64,000 bases of DNA from Tatumella terrea. Lineage in GTDB: Bacteria > Pseudomonadota > Gammaproteobacteria > Enterobacterales > Enterobacteriaceae. This document shows positions 1-8,696 of this stretch, in pieces; the first letter of the stretch is position 1, and every line of letters begins with the position of its first letter. Position numbers and translations under genes: made by a program. Location of the stretch: assembly GCF_039523755.1 (NCBI RefSeq), contig NZ_BAAAFX010000013.1:1-64000 (forward strand), in the 5' to 3' direction. The notes beneath the pieces are model-generated. The model did no database searches. It was not told the DNA's origin and was given only the letters and a program-made list of their open reading frames with translations.

Positions 1-1436
1 GTGGTCTCGACCGTGACAGGGATCGCGGCCGAAGGCTGGCTGGTGTTACCGGCGGCATCAGTGACGGTAGTGGTGATACTGTGGCTGCCGTCAGTCAGGG
101 CCGGCAGGGTGCTGCTCCAGCTGCCGTCGCTGCCTGCCGTGGCGGTACCGATGGCTTTACCGTTGTCGAGGATAGTGACGGTGTCGCCGGCTGCTGCGGT
201 GCCTTTGAGGATCGGGGTGGCATCGTTACTGGTCTTCCCGCTGAGATCGCCTCCGGCGGAATCGGTTAAAATGGTATCGGTTCCAGGAGCGGGTGCCAAA
301 GTAGTGATCACCGTGTTCACTGGTGCCGAAGGCTGGCTGGTATTGCCGGCGGCATCGGTGACGGTGGTGGTGATGCTGTGGCTGCCGTCGGCCAGGGCCG
401 GCAGGGTGCTGCTCCAGCTGCCGTCACTGCCTGCCGTAGCGGTGACGATGGCTTTACCGTTGTCGAGGATAGTGACGGTGTCGCCGGCTGCCGCGGTCCC
501 TTTGAGAACAGGGGTGGCATCGTTACTGGTCTTCCCGCTCAGATTGTCCCCGGCGGAATCGGTGAGGCTGATATCTCCTGCCGGGGCCGGGGTAGCAGGG
601 CCGACGGTGACAGTGATGGCGGCTGAAGGCTGGCTGGTATTGCCGGCGGCATCGGTGACCGTGGTGGTGATACTGTGGCTGCCGTCGGTCAGAGCATGCA
701 AGGTACTGCTCCAGCTGCCGTCACTGCCTGCCGTGACGGTGCCGATGGCTTTACCGTTGTCGAGGATAGTGACGGTGTCGCCGGCTGCCGCGGTGCCCTT
801 CAGGATCGACGTGGTATCGTTGGCCGTTTTCCCGCCCCGTTCGTCCCCGGCGGAATCGGTCAGGCTGATATCGCCTGCTGCAGCCGGCACCGTGGTCTCG
901 ATCGTGACAGGAATAGCCGCCGAAGACTGGCTGGTATTGCCGGCGGTATCGGTGACGGTGGTGGTGATGCTGTGGCTGCCGTCGGCAAGGGCCGGCAGGG
1001 TGCTGCTCCAGCTGCCGTCGCTGCCTGCCGTGACTGTGCCGATGACTTTACCGTTGTCCAGAATGGTAACGGTGTCGCCGGCTGCCGCGGTGCCTTTGAG
1101 AATAGGGGTGGCATCGTTACTGGTTTTCCCGCTCAGGTTATCCCCGGCGGTATCGGTCAGTTCGACATCACCGGCTGCTGCCGGCGCCGTGGTATCCACC
1201 GTGACAGGAATGGCGGCCGAAGGTTGGCTGGTATTGCCGGCGGCATCGGTAACGGTGGTGGTGATGCTGTGGCTGCCGTCGGCCAGGGCCGGCAGGGTGC
1301 TGCTCCAGCTGCCGTCGCTGCCCGCGGTGGCGGTGCCGATGACTTTACCGTTGTCCAGAATAGTGACGGTGTCGCCGGCTGCCGCGGTCCCTTTGAGGAT
1401 CGGGGTGGCGTCATTAGTAGTCTTGCCGATTAGAGA
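1..1436. repeat. 297-bp tandem repeats encoding Ig-like domains
   Basis: Nearly identical units recur with an exact 297-bp period (99 codons): a GCTCCAG landmark ends at 120, 417, 714, 1011 and 1308. Almost five units are in the window and the array continues off the edge. All differences are substitutions, so the reading frame of the adhesin is kept. Such arrays change copy number by recombination and are prone to assembly collapse. Confidence 0.9.
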
Positions 1437-1946
1437 GTTACCAGAACTATTGCTAATTTCTATATGACCTGCGGGGGGATTGTCTTCCCCAGAGGGAGAT
1501 GAATTATCCGAAGAAGTTATATTGTCATGATGATTGGCACCTAAAAGCATAGCGCCTACACCCAGTAATGCAGCACCTACGGTGGCTATTTTTTCAAAAC
1601 TTCCGGTTGCAGCATTATTTGCCGAAGATATTGAATCTAAACTTGTAATTGATGATAGGTGGAAATTATTATCATTATCATTTAACCACCATAAGTTTCC
1701 GTGATGATCCTCAATAACTAAATCACTATGCTGCCCGTTACTGTATGAAAGGAAAAAGTTTTTCAGTTTTAGATGATCTCCTGATGTGGTAACGATGACC
1801 AGATCATTTCCATCTCTGCTAAAAGAGGAAATCTGTTCACGGTTCAAATGAAGGAGAATTGTGCTAGGGCCTGAAATATTCACATTTGATGTATTCAGCG
1901 TAAGTTTCTGGCCGGTATCTTTTATCGTAACGGAGACATTTTCCAT
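1..1946 (-). CDS. BapA-like giant adhesin, N-terminal part (runs off the left edge)
   Basis: The minus strand is open from an ATG at 1946 through the window edge, 648 codons, so the C-terminus and any secretion genes are not visible. Residues 1-90 resemble the BapA-type prefix domain (two-stranded repeats ending in a GNLWWL motif). A hydrophobic, glycine-rich stretch lies at about 120-137. From about residue 171 the protein is built of 99-residue bacterial Ig-like domains with motifs such as DNGKVIGTV, DGSWSSTLPAL and VTDAAGNTSQ. Proteins of this kind are type I-secreted surface adhesins for biofilm and cell-cell contact; no signal peptide is seen, which fits. The start is the first in-frame ATG; an AAGG lies upstream at a long spacing. 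The family assignment is firm, the exact partner system is inference. Confidence 0.85.
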   Translation of the reverse strand, partial: MENVSVTIKDTGQKLTLNTSNVNISGPSTILLHLNREQISSFSRDGNDLVIVTTSGDHLKLKNFFLSYSNGQHSDLVIEDHHGNLWWLNDNDNNFHLSSITSLDSISSANNAATGSFEKIATVGAALLGVGAMLLGANHHDNITSSDNSSPSGEDNPPAGHIEISNSSGNSLIGKTTNDATPILKGTAAAGDTVTILDNGKVIGTATAGSDGSWSSTLPALADGSHSITTTVTDAAGNTSQPSAAIPVTVDTTAPAAAGDVELTDTAGDNLSGKTSNDATPILKGTAAAGDTVTILDNGKVIGTVTAGSDGSWSSTLPALADGSHSITTTVTDTAGNTSQSSAAIPVTIETTVPAAAGDISLTDSAGDERGGKTANDTTSILKGTAAAGDTVTILDNGKAIGTVTAGSDGSWSSTLHALTDGSHSITTTVTDAAGNTSQPSAAITVTVGPATPAPAGDISLTDSAGDNLSGKTSNDATPVLKGTAAAGDTVTILDNGKAIVTATAGSDGSWSSTLPALADGSHSITTTVTDAAGNTSQPSAPVNTVITTLAPAPGTDTILTDSAGGDLSGKTSNDATPILKGTAAAGDTVTILDNGKAIGTATAGSDGSWSSTLPALTDGSHSITTTVTDAAGNTSQPSAAIPVTVET

Positions 1947-2918
1947 AGGATCATAATTACCTTTAAAAATATTTATTGAGGTGGATATTAACCAGCATCA
2001 GTAGGATCATATTTTGGTTACATGAACACAGGTTTTGATTTCGATGGTCTGAACTTGGTGTTGGGTAAAAATTAACCAATAGATGGAATGTATCAGTTCC
2101 CAGATATTTTCCATCTGTTAACCAGGTCAGTAGTTTGCTTTTAATAGTACAAGATTATAAAGATTAACTTATATTTAACTTTTTTTGGAAGCAAGGTTGT
2201 TTTTATCAAATGGATGAATAAATCACAATTGCATATTTTTATCCATATAAAACATAGCATTACATTGAGATTGTATTTGTTTCAAAATGTATATTATGTG
2301 TTTTTTCATTAGTAATCATTAATGATATTTTTGATTATTACGCTTCTTACAAGATAAGGAAATTTAAACTTAAACCCTATATTTTGGAGGGTTTTTTTCA
2401 TATTGCTACATTAGTCTGTTATAGAGTCGCTGATTTTTTGGCGTCGTTTTACAAGCAGGCAGGCCTCGGATATCACGCTTTTACTCGGAAGTTACCTTAA
2501 TAAATCATGATAAATTAACTCTCATCATTACATTACAGTTGAATATTTCGAAAGAGAGTGAAGGGGATTTTAGAAACACTATAATCTGCCAAGTCGTTTA
2601 TTTAACCTTTATTCCTGTGTGGTTATTTTTCTGTTGGAATAGTAATCATGATTATTATCTTGCTAAGAATACAACAGAGCTCATTTGGTATCAGTGCGTG
2701 GAGTAACATGGAACGAATAGGGGGTTATAATACTTATCGGTTGGTAATATGACTCTCTATATTATCCTCCCCGAGCCGGAAGATGATGTATAATAAGTTG
2801 GAAATTAGCACGATCATGTATTTAAGAGGGAACGTTTTATATCATAAGACGTTCAGAATGTTATTGTCAGTAGCCTACAAGCACACGACATTTTACAGGC
2901 AGGGCATAGGAGCAGAAG
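1947..2918. other. AT-rich 970-bp intergenic region without a recognisable gene
   Basis: The stretch between the divergent adhesin and yecA genes is visibly much richer in A/T than the flanks and has no ORF that resembles a protein; only peptides of about 14 codons are found. It must hold the adhesin promoter and the yecA promoter. AT-rich leaders of surface genes are typical H-NS targets, which is inference here. One terminator-like hairpin lies at 2372-2398. Confidence 0.6.
2372..2398 (+). terminator. orphan factor-independent terminator-like hairpin
   Basis: AAACCCT (2372-2378) pairs perfectly with AGGGTTT (2388-2394) around a 9-nt loop, and a run of T follows to 2398. It points rightward, yet no gene lies upstream on that strand, so it may end a small RNA, an antisense transcript from the adhesin leader, or be a relic. 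Confidence 0.55.
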
Positions 2919-3584
2919 ATGGCGCAGGGTCCACTGACTGAGAAAGAGCTGGAATGGCTGGATGATATTTTTATGAAGTACGGGGATGACGATTCCGTGC
3001 TGGATGTTTCCGGGCTGGATGGTTACCTTACGGCCATTCTGTCAGGGCCGGTGATGGTAGAGCCGGAACGATGGCTGGTAGAAGTGTGGGGCGGAGCCGG
3101 TAAGGTGCCGCGCTGGAGTTCTGAACGCGAAATGGAACGCTTTATGAACCTCACTTTCCAGCATCTCGACGACATCGACCAGCGTTTGTCGGACTATCCT
3201 GATCAATTTGAACCGCTGTTTGGCTCCCGTGAAACAGAAGGTCAGGAATTTACCATCGTTGAAGAATGGTGTTTCGGCTATCTGCGCGGAGTGGCACTCG
3301 GGGAATGGCCGGAATTACCGGCGGCATTACAGCCTGCGCTGGATGCTATTGCGCTACACGGGCAGGAAGAGAAATTCCCGGTGCTGGAAACCTTAAGCCC
3401 GGAAGCTTACGAAGAAAGTATCGACGCGATTTTACCGGCATCACTGGCACTGCACCGCTACTGGCTGGAGCATCGCAGCGATGGCGAGGTCAGCCAGCCG
3501 TTTATCGCAGAGGTCAAAGCCGGTCGTAATGACCCTTGTCCTTGTGGCAGCGGCAAAAAATTCAAACAGTGTTGCCTGCACTAA
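2919..3584 (+). CDS. yecA: YecA family protein (UPF0149) with SEC-C zinc motif
   Basis: 221 residues, the same length as E. coli YecA and alike over its whole length. The N-terminal UPF0149 domain (ELEWLDDI, LDVSGLDGYLTA, FGYLRGVALGEWPEL) is followed by a C-terminal SEC-C metal-binding tail, DPCPCGSGKKFKQCC, whose Cys residues bind zinc. SEC-C tails of this type occur on SecA, and YecA-type proteins are thought to associate with ribosomes or nascent chains. AGGAG lies six bases before the ATG. The gene stands alone between the AT-rich spacer and a convergent esterase gene; here it is not next to the genes that flank it in E. coli. Confidence 0.93.
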   Translation: MAQGPLTEKELEWLDDIFMKYGDDDSVLDVSGLDGYLTAILSGPVMVEPERWLVEVWGGAGKVPRWSSEREMERFMNLTFQHLDDIDQRLSDYPDQFEPLFGSRETEGQEFTIVEEWCFGYLRGVALGEWPELPAALQPALDAIALHGQEEKFPVLETLSPEAYEESIDAILPASLALHRYWLEHRSDGEVSQPFIAEVKAGRNDPCPCGSGKKFKQCCLH

Positions 3585-3588
3585 TCAC

Positions 3589-3624
3589 CGGTGATATCAC
3601 GGGGAGAGCCCGGTAATATCACCG
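3589..3624. terminator. hairpin between convergent genes
   Basis: A 9-bp outer stem (3589-3597 with 3616-3624, CGGTGATAT/ATATCACCG) encloses an inner CGGG/CCCG stem. It sits between the stop codons of yecA and the esterase gene. No T-run follows on either strand, so factor-independent termination is uncertain. Confidence 0.45.
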
Positions 3625-3631
3625 CAGGGGG

Positions 3632-5401
3632 TTAGTGGCTAATCACCTGTAGCTGATCACCCACGACTTTGTAGTCTTTCTGATTGTCCGGGCCGATAAA
3701 GTCAGCGGCCGGGGCATTGACATGAAAGGCGGCAAACGCCTCTGATTTGACGGGTTTCCAGGAAGACGCCTGGTTCTTATCGCCTTCCCCTTTGTAGACG
3801 GCAATATCAGGGTAAAGGTACACCGGACGGGTGGCTTTCAGTGCCGGCATCGCGCTGGCATAAGGTTTGCCGGGACGCTGAACCCCGTGGAACGCTGCCT
3901 GGGCCGCGCTGGCGGAAGACGGCGGAGGACCGGCCGGCATTTCAGCTTCGGCCTTCAGAAGCTTACCGGTGATCAGTGCCTGAGGCGCTTTACCGTCTTC
4001 TGTCCAGGCCATCAGAGGTGTCAGTAAATCCACCTGATCGTAGCCTTCACCGCGCCCGCAGTGTGCCACACCCGGTAACAGGAACAGCTTCAGGAAGGTA
4101 TCGGTATCCTTCCGGCCGAGCGTTCTGACGACGCCCTGATAGTAGGCCAGCGAGAACGCCGGGCTTACTGAGTCATCCGCCAGTCCGTGCCACATAATCA
4201 GTTTACCGCCCTGCGCACGGAAAGGTTCCAGATTGGTGTTCGCCGCGTTATACAGCGGAGCATAGCGGGCGACTTTGTCGAAATCCGCCTGGTTGAGCGG
4301 GAAATCGCGCATAGAACGGATAGTGTTTTTACCGGGGGGCAGCAATACCGATTGCAGTGCCGGTAATACCATCGATTCCGCCGGAGAGGTTCCGTCGCGG
4401 GTAGCGGGAACCGGCCAGCGGAGTTCCGAGCCAATAGGGAAGCCACCCGGTACAAACTGATGACCATGACTCGCATTTGCCCCTTCGTAGTAGCGGCTGA
4501 CGACGCCCAGTTCTTCACGGGTCAGGCAGGCGGAGTGATCGGTGTCACCGGGCTTACATATTCTGAACCAGGAAGGTGAGAAATGGCAGGCATACGGGTT
4601 TTGCAGAATGCCGTCATTAACTCCGGATAATGTCGGACAGTGGGCCAGCGCCGTCTGGTGAATGAATGGCAGGCGGGCGGCTAACAGAATAGCAGAGCCG
4701 TCTTCACGTTCGTTGGCCACCACACTCCAGCCATGGAAGAAGGAGTTCTGGAAAGAGAAGAAGGCTGCCGGTGCGCCGGCACTGATCCCGTTAAAGTCTT
4801 CCGGAAAACGCTGGGCTTCCATCAGGGCCTCGCGGCCACCGTCAGAGCACCCCATAAAGTAGGCATATTTCTGTGGCTGATGATACAGCGCCGAGATCAG
4901 TGCTTTGGAGAGCAGCGCCGTCAGGTGATTGGCTCGCCAGGCAAAATCGATCCGTTTTTGCGGATCTTCAGCCCAGCGGGCATCCATCATGCTGCCGCTG
5001 TGGCCCATATCGGTCGCAGCCACCACAAATTCGCCATTCATTGCAGGCACACAACCGCCGGTATTCGAAAGGCTGAGATTAATTGTGCCGCATAATCCGC
5101 CACAACCTACCTGCAGAAAGCGCTGGGTCCAGTGTTCGGTCGGAAGCGCAACCTGAACGCCGATATCCGGTGCGATGCGGGCAGAAACTTTACAGTACGT
5201 CCCTTTTTCACTGTTTTCATTGCGGGCGGACAGGATAGTCACCGCCGCCCCGGTTTGTGCCGAAAAGTTTTGCTGCGCCAGCGCGCTACAGTCAATGACC
5301 GGTTTGACCACCGGCAACGTGGCCGCTTTCGTCAGCGGACTGAACAGCGAGAGCAGCAGGCCGGCAGCCAGCAACCTGCAAAAGAGCATCAAAGATTTCA
5401 T
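3632..5401 (-). CDS. secreted tannase / feruloyl esterase family hydrolase
   Basis: About 589 residues of the tannase family, serine hydrolases that cleave phenolic esters such as galloyl or feruloyl esters from plant material. The chosen ATG at 5401 starts a classical signal peptide (MKSLMLFCRLLAAGLLLSLF, then an A-rich cleavage region); a start at 5449 would put 16 polar residues ahead of it. The catalytic set typical of the family is visible: nucleophile in GCSDGG, acid in HGLADDSVSP, and His in GVAHCGRG, with Cys next to both Ser and His (the CS-D-HC arrangement, expected to be disulfide-linked). The gene is monocistronic and convergent with yecA. The substrate is not deducible from the sequence. 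Confidence 0.85.
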   Translation of the reverse strand: MKSLMLFCRLLAAGLLLSLFSPLTKAATLPVVKPVIDCSALAQQNFSAQTGAAVTILSARNENSEKGTYCKVSARIAPDIGVQVALPTEHWTQRFLQVGCGGLCGTINLSLSNTGGCVPAMNGEFVVAATDMGHSGSMMDARWAEDPQKRIDFAWRANHLTALLSKALISALYHQPQKYAYFMGCSDGGREALMEAQRFPEDFNGISAGAPAAFFSFQNSFFHGWSVVANEREDGSAILLAARLPFIHQTALAHCPTLSGVNDGILQNPYACHFSPSWFRICKPGDTDHSACLTREELGVVSRYYEGANASHGHQFVPGGFPIGSELRWPVPATRDGTSPAESMVLPALQSVLLPPGKNTIRSMRDFPLNQADFDKVARYAPLYNAANTNLEPFRAQGGKLIMWHGLADDSVSPAFSLAYYQGVVRTLGRKDTDTFLKLFLLPGVAHCGRGEGYDQVDLLTPLMAWTEDGKAPQALITGKLLKAEAEMPAGPPPSSASAAQAAFHGVQRPGKPYASAMPALKATRPVYLYPDIAVYKGEGDKNQASSWKPVKSEAFAAFHVNAPAADFIGPDNQKDYKVVGDQLQVISH

Positions 5402-5641
5402 CACCTGAGTATCCGTTATTGGCAAGCGGGTATCCGTCCCGACCGGCATCTGCCGGGGAAACTACGGGTGTCTCAGAACGGAGGATCATCAGCAACGCCT
5501 TAGCCGCATTGCTGGCGAATAAGCTTAGCAACCGGACGACAGAAATGTATATTCACTAAAGCGTAAAAGATGTGTTAAGACGCCGCACCCCCTGTCACCT
5601 TCCGGCGGGTTATGCGGCCTTCGGCCGAAAAAGGAGTTCTG

Positions 5642-6082
5642 ATGAGCGAGTTTGTCTTCTCTGTGTTACCCGCCGCCGTGGAATTTTATGACCGGCAGCG
5701 ACAGCCGATAGCCAGCTTAAAGGGCGGTTATCAGACCACCGCGGCCGGGTTATTTATCGCCGGTCAGGCAGATGCGCTGGCGACCGAAACACTGATTTAC
5801 CGGATTGAAGAAGTGCTGGAATCAGAAGGCAGAATCGTTCCTGCGGGAGAGGTGGCGATAGGTCATGACCCGTTACTGGGCAGAGTGTGTGCGGACTTTC
5901 TGGCGGGCGAAACCGCCATGACGCCCGATGGCGTTGAGGTGGCATTTAATCGTGTCGCTGAACAGCTTTCTTATTCTCCTCTGGCGCTGACCGGCCCGCA
6001 GGCCGATGCGTTCTGTTATTTCGTTTTTATCCGCGAAATGATCCATCATCTGCAGCTCGCCGGGCTCCGCTACCAGCCCTGA
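5642..6082 (+). CDS. hypothetical protein, 146 residues
   Basis: I do not recognise the family. The start at 5642 is set by AAGGAG five bases before the ATG; an in-frame ATG 30 bases earlier has no ribosome site. No signal peptide or membrane segment is seen. The protein opens MSEFVFSVLPAAVEFYDRQ and is moderately acidic, with an aromatic run near the C-terminus (FCYFVFIREMIHHLQLAGL). It stands alone between the esterase promoter region and a sugar-binding-protein gene. Codon use looks like that of its neighbours, so it is probably a real gene. Confidence 0.6.
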   Translation: MSEFVFSVLPAAVEFYDRQRQPIASLKGGYQTTAAGLFIAGQADALATETLIYRIEEVLESEGRIVPAGEVAIGHDPLLGRVCADFLAGETAMTPDGVEVAFNRVAEQLSYSPLALTGPQADAFCYFVFIREMIHHLQLAGLRYQP

Positions 6083-6328
6083 AAATATCTGAAATATTTT
6101 TAATCTCTCCCCGGACAGAGGGTAGCCAGCGGTCAGGTGATTATGTAATATGACGTCTGGACATCCAGACGGATAAACGTGCAGACATATTTTTTATCCG
6201 CCAGGGCGAAAGGAAAGACGACGGTCAGCAGCAACGATCCGCAAACACCGATCCGCCGGCCCGGCACGCCGGGCGGCAGCACAATGATAATAATCAGCCT
6301 GATCACAGGCGGGTATACAGGACAGAAC

Positions 6329-7393
6329 ATGAAAAAGATTGCATTCTCATTACTGGCATTAAGCCTGTTCAGCACCGCTCCCGTATTTGCCGATACCCCG
6401 ACGCCGGTACCGGCGGCCATTGCCGGTCACCACGGCCCAATCCGTATTGCGGTGATCCGTAACCTGGGATCTGATGATAACACTACCCAGTTTGTCGCCG
6501 GGGCTATCAAACAGGCGAGAAAACTGGGCTTTAAAGTGAATACCTTCCTCAGCAACGGGGATGACGCGCGTTTCCAGGACTTTGTGAATCAGGCGATTAC
6601 GCAAAAATATGACGGGATCATCCTGTCACAGGGCCGGGCACCTTACTCAGAAGCCCTGGTGAAGCGTATTACTCAGGCCGGTATTGCGGTCTCTGTCTTT
6701 GATACGGCGGTTCCTGACAATATTCCGGGCGTGACCGTGACCCGTCAGGATGATGCTTCCCTGACCGATATGTCGTTTGGACAACTGGTGAAGGATTTCC
6801 ACGGCAAAGCAAATATCGTCAAGCTATGGGTGGCCGGTTTCCCGCCGATGGATCGTCGTGAAAAAGAGTACCAGAAGCTGCTGAAACAGAACCCTGGCAT
6901 TAAACAGCTGGAATCTCTGGGTGCGGTGTCCAGTGATGTACAGGGCGATACCGCCAATAAAGTCGGTGCCATCCTGGCGAAATATCCGAAAGGTAAAATC
7001 GATGCCATCTGGGGATCATGGGACGCGTTCAGCCAGGGCGCCTATAAAGCCTTACAGGAAAATGGCCGGACAGAGATCAAGCTTTACAGCATTGATATCT
7101 CCAACCAGGATCTGCAGATGATGCACAGCAAAAACAGCCCGTGGCAGATGACGGCGGCGGTCGATCCGCAGCTGATCGGTGCGACGAATGTGCGTCTGGT
7201 CGCGCTGAAGATTGCCGGTGAGAAAACGCCAGCGACCTATGAATTTAAAGCGGATTCAGTATCACAGGCATTGCTGAATCAGCAGAGTGGTGATGTCAAC
7301 ATGGCCAGCCTGCCGAAAATTATTCCGGGCTGGGGAGCGACGCAGGATTTCGTTGCACCGTGGTTTGCCACCCTCGAAGCTAAAGCGAAGTAA
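6329..7393 (+). CDS. periplasmic sugar ABC transporter substrate-binding protein
   Basis: 354 residues of the periplasmic-binding-protein type I fold (ribose/autoinducer-2 class). The chosen start gives a clean signal peptide (MKKIAFSLLALSLFSTAPVF, cleavage after ADT-type junction); the longer ORF has no ribosome site and no export signal. Typical features are IRIAVIRN at the start of the mature protein, DFVNQAITQKYDGIILS and a late AIWGSWDAFSQGAYKAL segment. No ATPase or permease gene is adjacent. The stop is followed seven bases later by the LVIVD-repeat gene, so the two are probably cotranscribed. The ligand is unknown. Confidence 0.82.
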   Translation: MKKIAFSLLALSLFSTAPVFADTPTPVPAAIAGHHGPIRIAVIRNLGSDDNTTQFVAGAIKQARKLGFKVNTFLSNGDDARFQDFVNQAITQKYDGIILSQGRAPYSEALVKRITQAGIAVSVFDTAVPDNIPGVTVTRQDDASLTDMSFGQLVKDFHGKANIVKLWVAGFPPMDRREKEYQKLLKQNPGIKQLESLGAVSSDVQGDTANKVGAILAKYPKGKIDAIWGSWDAFSQGAYKALQENGRTEIKLYSIDISNQDLQMMHSKNSPWQMTAAVDPQLIGATNVRLVALKIAGEKTPATYEFKADSVSQALLNQQSGDVNMASLPKIIPGWGATQDFVAPWFATLEAKAK

Positions 7394-7400
7394 GATCCCT

Positions 7401-8642
7401 GTGAGCGCGCTACCGCAACCGGACTACAGCCGCAATATGCGGCTTATCGGGCACAGTGATCAGGGGGGCCGGCCGGACGGAGTCCAGCTGATGGTCCATC
7501 GCGGGTTTGCCTATATCGGGCATATGGTCTCCTCCGGATTTTCGGTGGTGGATGTGCGGGATCCCTCCCGGCCGAAGACGGTGAATTATATTGCCGCGCC
7601 GCCGGGCACCTGGAACATACACCTGCAGGCCCATGACGATCTGTTACTGGTGATCAACGCCCGCGATCTGTTTGCGGATGCGCGCTTCGCCGATGAGAAA
7701 GTCTATTACACCCGGCAGGTCGGTGAGACGGTCAGTGATGTGCAGGACAACGGCTGGAGTGCCGGTCTGCGCATTTTTGATATCTCGGTGCCACACAACC
7801 CGCGTGAGATCAGTTTTCTGTCACTCGGGGGGATTGGTATCCACCGCATCTGGTATGTGGGGGGACGCTGGGCCTATGTGTCGGCATTGCTGGACGGTTT
7901 CAGCGATTATATCTTCCTGACCATCGATTTAGCGGACCCGCGTCATCCGACGGTGGCCGGTAAATGGTGGCTGCCCGGCATGAATCAGCAGGCCGGGGAA
8001 GTTCCGTACTGGCCGGAAGGTAAGCGTTACGCTCTGCATCACGCGATCATCAGCGGAGATACGGCCTACGGGAGCTGGCGTGACGGGGGACTGACGTTGC
8101 TGAATATCAAAGATCGCACAGCCCCTGAACTGATCAGTCATCGTAACTGGAGCCCGCCGTTTGGTGGCGGCACCCATACGGCACTCCCGTTACCGGACCG
8201 GGATTTACTGGTGGTGCTGGATGAAGCGGTGCTCGACCAGCAGCAGGACGGGGAGAAACTGATCTGGCTGTTTGATATCCGGGACCCGGCCAACCCGGTC
8301 AGTATTTCGACCTTTCCGCAGCCGGAAGATGCCGATTATATTGCCAAAGGGGCGCATTTCGGGCCACATAACCTGCATGAAAACCGGCCGGGCAGCTTTG
8401 TCAGTTCCACGCTGATCTTTGCGACCTACCAGAATGCCGGGGTACGTGCGTATGACATCAGCAATCCTTACCGGCCGGTAGAAACCGGTGCGCTGGTGCC
8501 GGCGGCCCCCGAAAAAATGATGGATACCCGGCCAGGACGCCCGCAGGTGATCCAGTCCTGTGATGTTTTCGTTGATGCACAGGGGATCATTTACAGTACG
8601 GACTACAATGGCGGACTGTCGGTTATCGAATATCTGGGCTGA
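7401..8642 (+). CDS. LVIVD-repeat beta-propeller protein
   Basis: 413 residues from a GTG at 7401, the first start after the upstream stop; an ATG 36 bases further in is the alternative and neither has a strong ribosome site. The protein repeats blocks of the LVIVD type (FSVVDVRDPSRPKTVNYI, LRIFDISVPHNPREISFL, LTLLNIKDRTAPELISH, VRAYDISNPYRPVETGAL), each one blade of a beta-propeller. It has no signal peptide. Conserved His residues recur (HLQAHDD, IHRIWY, LHHAIISGD, HFGPHNLHENRPGS) as in selenium-binding-like propellers, suggesting metal binding. Function is unknown; pairing with a sugar-binding protein suggests a role with the same ligand, which is inference. Confidence 0.75.
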   Translation: MSALPQPDYSRNMRLIGHSDQGGRPDGVQLMVHRGFAYIGHMVSSGFSVVDVRDPSRPKTVNYIAAPPGTWNIHLQAHDDLLLVINARDLFADARFADEKVYYTRQVGETVSDVQDNGWSAGLRIFDISVPHNPREISFLSLGGIGIHRIWYVGGRWAYVSALLDGFSDYIFLTIDLADPRHPTVAGKWWLPGMNQQAGEVPYWPEGKRYALHHAIISGDTAYGSWRDGGLTLLNIKDRTAPELISHRNWSPPFGGGTHTALPLPDRDLLVVLDEAVLDQQQDGEKLIWLFDIRDPANPVSISTFPQPEDADYIAKGAHFGPHNLHENRPGSFVSSTLIFATYQNAGVRAYDISNPYRPVETGALVPAAPEKMMDTRPGRPQVIQSCDVFVDAQGIIYSTDYNGGLSVIEYLG

Positions 8643-8647
8643 TGGCT

Positions 8648-8672
8648 CAGGCCGGTCATTCCGACCGGCCTG
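8648..8672. terminator. GC-rich hairpin after the LVIVD gene
   Basis: CAGGCCGGTC (8648-8657) pairs perfectly with GACCGGCCTG (8663-8672) around a 5-nt loop, six bases after the stop codon. No T-run follows; it could be a 3' stabiliser or a Rho-assisted stop. Confidence 0.45.
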
Positions 8673-8696
8673 AAACCTGCCGCGTAGTTTGCCCTG

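Noticed and set aside
1..1467. 488-codon plus-strand ORF opposite the adhesin
   Set aside because: It is the antisense shadow of the 297-bp Ig repeats; its composition (V/L/P/A runs) is repetitive and the minus frame gives recognisable Ig domains with a BapA-like N-terminus.
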